From assembly GCF_017310015.1 (NCBI RefSeq), contig NZ_CP022297.1, positions 2,790,001 to 2,854,000 of the forward strand: a DNA stretch of 64,000 nucleotides, in the 5' to 3' direction. The translations under genes were made by a program, and so were the position numbers. Under the pieces are notes generated by a model. That model was not told where the DNA came from, searched no databases, and worked only from the letters and a program-made list of their open reading frames with translations. Of the stretch, positions 62,643 to 64,000 are shown in pieces (position 1 is the first letter of the stretch; each line of letters starts with the position of its first letter). This DNA is from Marinobacterium iners (lineage in GTDB: Bacteria > Pseudomonadota > Gammaproteobacteria > Pseudomonadales > Balneatricaceae).

Positions 62643-63709
62643 ATCCCCGCCTTTAACAGCTCACTCACAATCCTTTCAGCCGCTCTGCCCCCACCATACA
62701 GCTGCAGTGTATCCTGCACTTTACGGCCAAGGTTTCGGTTAGCCGCATCTATGATTTTGCCTTGGTCTGCACCGACCAGCTCATTGGCACCAGCATGGAT
62801 CAGCTCAACCCACTCGGTCTGGTCACGCATGGTGACGCAAGCTTTTCCGAAGAAGAAGGCTTCTTTCTGCACACCACCACTGTCGGTCAATACCAGTTCG
62901 CAGTGATCAAGCAGCCAAACCATCTCAAAATAGCCTACGGGGTCAATCAAGTGAACATTAAGTTCCAGCCCGTGTTGAGCAATCAGTTTACGGGTGCGCG
63001 GGTGCAGTGGTAAGACTATAGGCGCAAGGGTTGCGTTAATATTGTTCAGTGCCGCCACAATCGATGCCAAACGCTCGGGGTTGTCAGTATTCTCGGCACG
63101 GTGAAGGGTAGCCAGGATGAAGCCTTCGGGCAAATCATCCGCTGGGGCGCTGGCTTGTTCGGCAAATAACAGTGCCGAGTCCTGCATCACATCACCCACC
63201 TGCAACACTTGCACGGGCTTGTGGGCAAAACCTTCGTTATTGAGGTTCTGCACGGCGGTACTCGTGGGGCAGAACAACAGGTCGCTGATCTGATCGGTGA
63301 GGATACGGTTGATCTCTTCCGGCATCTGCATGTTGAAGCTGCGTAAACCCGCTTCCACATGTGCAACGGGAATATGCAGCTTGGCTGCAGCCAAGGCGCC
63401 AGCGAGAGTGGAGTTGGTATCTCCATAAACCAGAATACGGTCGGGCTTGTGCTCTAGCAGCGCCTGTTCGATCTCAGCCAGCATCCGGCCAGTCATTTCA
63501 CCGTGACTGCCGCCATGAATATCCAGCTGGATATCCGGGCGCGGTATATTGAGCTGGTTGAAGAAGATATCCGACATATTGGCGTCAAAATGCTGGCCAG
63601 TATGCAGTATGATCTCTTCAATGCCATCGTTTTGCTGAATAGCGCGGGAGACCACGCTGGCTTTGATGAATTGCGGGCGGGCTCCGATAATGGTCAGTAT
63701 TCGTTGCAT
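62639..63709 (-). CDS. wecB: UDP-N-acetylglucosamine 2-epimerase (non-hydrolysing)
   Basis: A 356-residue enzyme that converts UDP-GlcNAc to UDP-ManNAc. Family motifs are ILTIIGARPQFIKASVVSRA, HTGQHFDANMSD, VYGDTNSTLAGALAAAKL, HVEAGLRSFNMQMPEEINR and LTDSGGVQKEAFF. The ATG at 63709 is chosen; the frame can be read from a TTG at 63715. The stop overlaps the next glycosyltransferase gene (ATGA). Confidence 0.94.
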   Translation of the reverse strand: MQRILTIIGARPQFIKASVVSRAIQQNDGIEEIILHTGQHFDANMSDIFFNQLNIPRPDIQLDIHGGSHGEMTGRMLAEIEQALLEHKPDRILVYGDTNSTLAGALAAAKLHIPVAHVEAGLRSFNMQMPEEINRILTDQISDLLFCPTSTAVQNLNNEGFAHKPVQVLQVGDVMQDSALLFAEQASAPADDLPEGFILATLHRAENTDNPERLASIVAALNNINATLAPIVLPLHPRTRKLIAQHGLELNVHLIDPVGYFEMVWLLDHCELVLTDSGGVQKEAFFFGKACVTMRDQTEWVELIHAGANELVGADQGKIIDAANRNLGRKVQDTLQLYGGGRAAERIVSELLKAGI

Positions 63710-63715
63710 GATCAA

Positions 63716-64000
63716 TCAGCCAATAAGTGATCCATAAAATTTGAGTAGCTTTTGCTCTTCAATGCCCCAGTTGTACTTTTCCTGCACAGCCTTTTGGCCG
63801 TTACGGCCCATTTGTTCAGCCTCTGCAGGGTGCGTAACAAGGTAATCAATCGCTTCAGCAATTGCTTTAGGGTCAAGGGGGTCAACGCAGAGGCCGCATT
63901 GGTTGCCTTCGATGATTTGCTGCCAGAGGGGGAAGTTAGAGGCGATTACCGGTAATCCAGCTGCCATATACTCGAACATTTTTACCGGCAGTGAATCAAG
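63716..64000 (-). CDS. glycosyltransferase, C-terminal part (cut by window edge)
   Basis: The frame is open to the window end. The visible 94 residues contain LPVKMFEYMAAGLPVIASNF, the donor-binding Glu motif of GT-B glycosyltransferases, and DPLDPKAIAEAIDYLVTHP. It is the first visible gene of the leftward polysaccharide operon, 6 bases before wecB. The acceptor-binding half is outside the window. Confidence 0.88.
   Translation of the reverse strand, partial: LDSLPVKMFEYMAAGLPVIASNFPLWQQIIEGNQCGLCVDPLDPKAIAEAIDYLVTHPAEAEQMGRNGQKAVQEKYNWGIEEQKLLKFYGSLIG

Overview
The window is chromosomal DNA, GC-rich by eye, from a motile Gram-negative gammaproteobacterium. Support for this comes from ftsA-ftsZ, the E. 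coli-like sets ycjX-ycjF, yhiI-rbbA-yhhJ and ydbH-ynbE-ydbL, a lipid A deacylase-like outer membrane protein, a TonB-dependent copper receptor and several chemotaxis proteins. A marine Oceanospirillales lineage such as Marinobacterium would fit, but that is an inference from gene content and not a measured placement.

Layout. 1-9 kb: the end of ycjX, ycjF, the SRP RNA gene ffs with a clear promoter, a LysE exporter, a two-receiver response regulator, the D-alanine catabolic operon dadA-ridA-dadX, a MerR-HTH/receiver fusion and tlyA. 8.5-15 kb: a GNAT/nitrilase fusion and a three-gene HlyD/ABC exporter. 15-20 kb: ftsA-ftsZ with no ftsQ or lpxC beside them and an AT-rich upstream region, then a chemoreceptor. 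20-27 kb: an amidase, two small genes, and an envelope operon (O-methyltransferase, ydbH, ynbE, ydbL, lpxR-like). 27-33 kb: a signalling block (receiver protein, CheC, diguanylate cyclase, two chemoreceptors).

33-53 kb is accessory DNA. It holds two different group IIC-like introns. One sits directly behind the terminator of the copper receptor gene oprC. The other abuts the right-end hairpin of a decayed IS605-type tnpB element. Between them are oprC and a lone nucleotidyltransferase-fold gene with a long palindrome upstream. Next come a DEDDh exonuclease and, divergent from it, a tightly coupled pair: an unrecognised 357-residue protein and a 654-residue Lon-like AAA+ ATPase with no protease domain. 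A mobilization module follows: MobC, a relaxase with four near-identical 243-bp tandem repeats, and a coiled-coil gene nested inside the relaxase in another frame. An IS1380 transposase, a complete IS605-type tnpA/tnpB element and a parDE toxin-antitoxin pair close the region. No integrase or plasmid replication gene is visible, so the mob module may be a remnant of an integrated mobilizable element.

53-64 kb: gcvP and its terminator, then a convergent surface-polysaccharide operon read leftwards. It contains a glycosyltransferase cut by the window edge, wecB, a second glycosyltransferase, pglC-, pglD- and pglE-like genes, galE and a membrane-bound pglF/wbpM-like dehydratase. The pgl-like genes together match the route to UDP-N,N'-diacetylbacillosamine and its transfer to undecaprenyl phosphate. 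No tRNA, rRNA or CRISPR array was seen.
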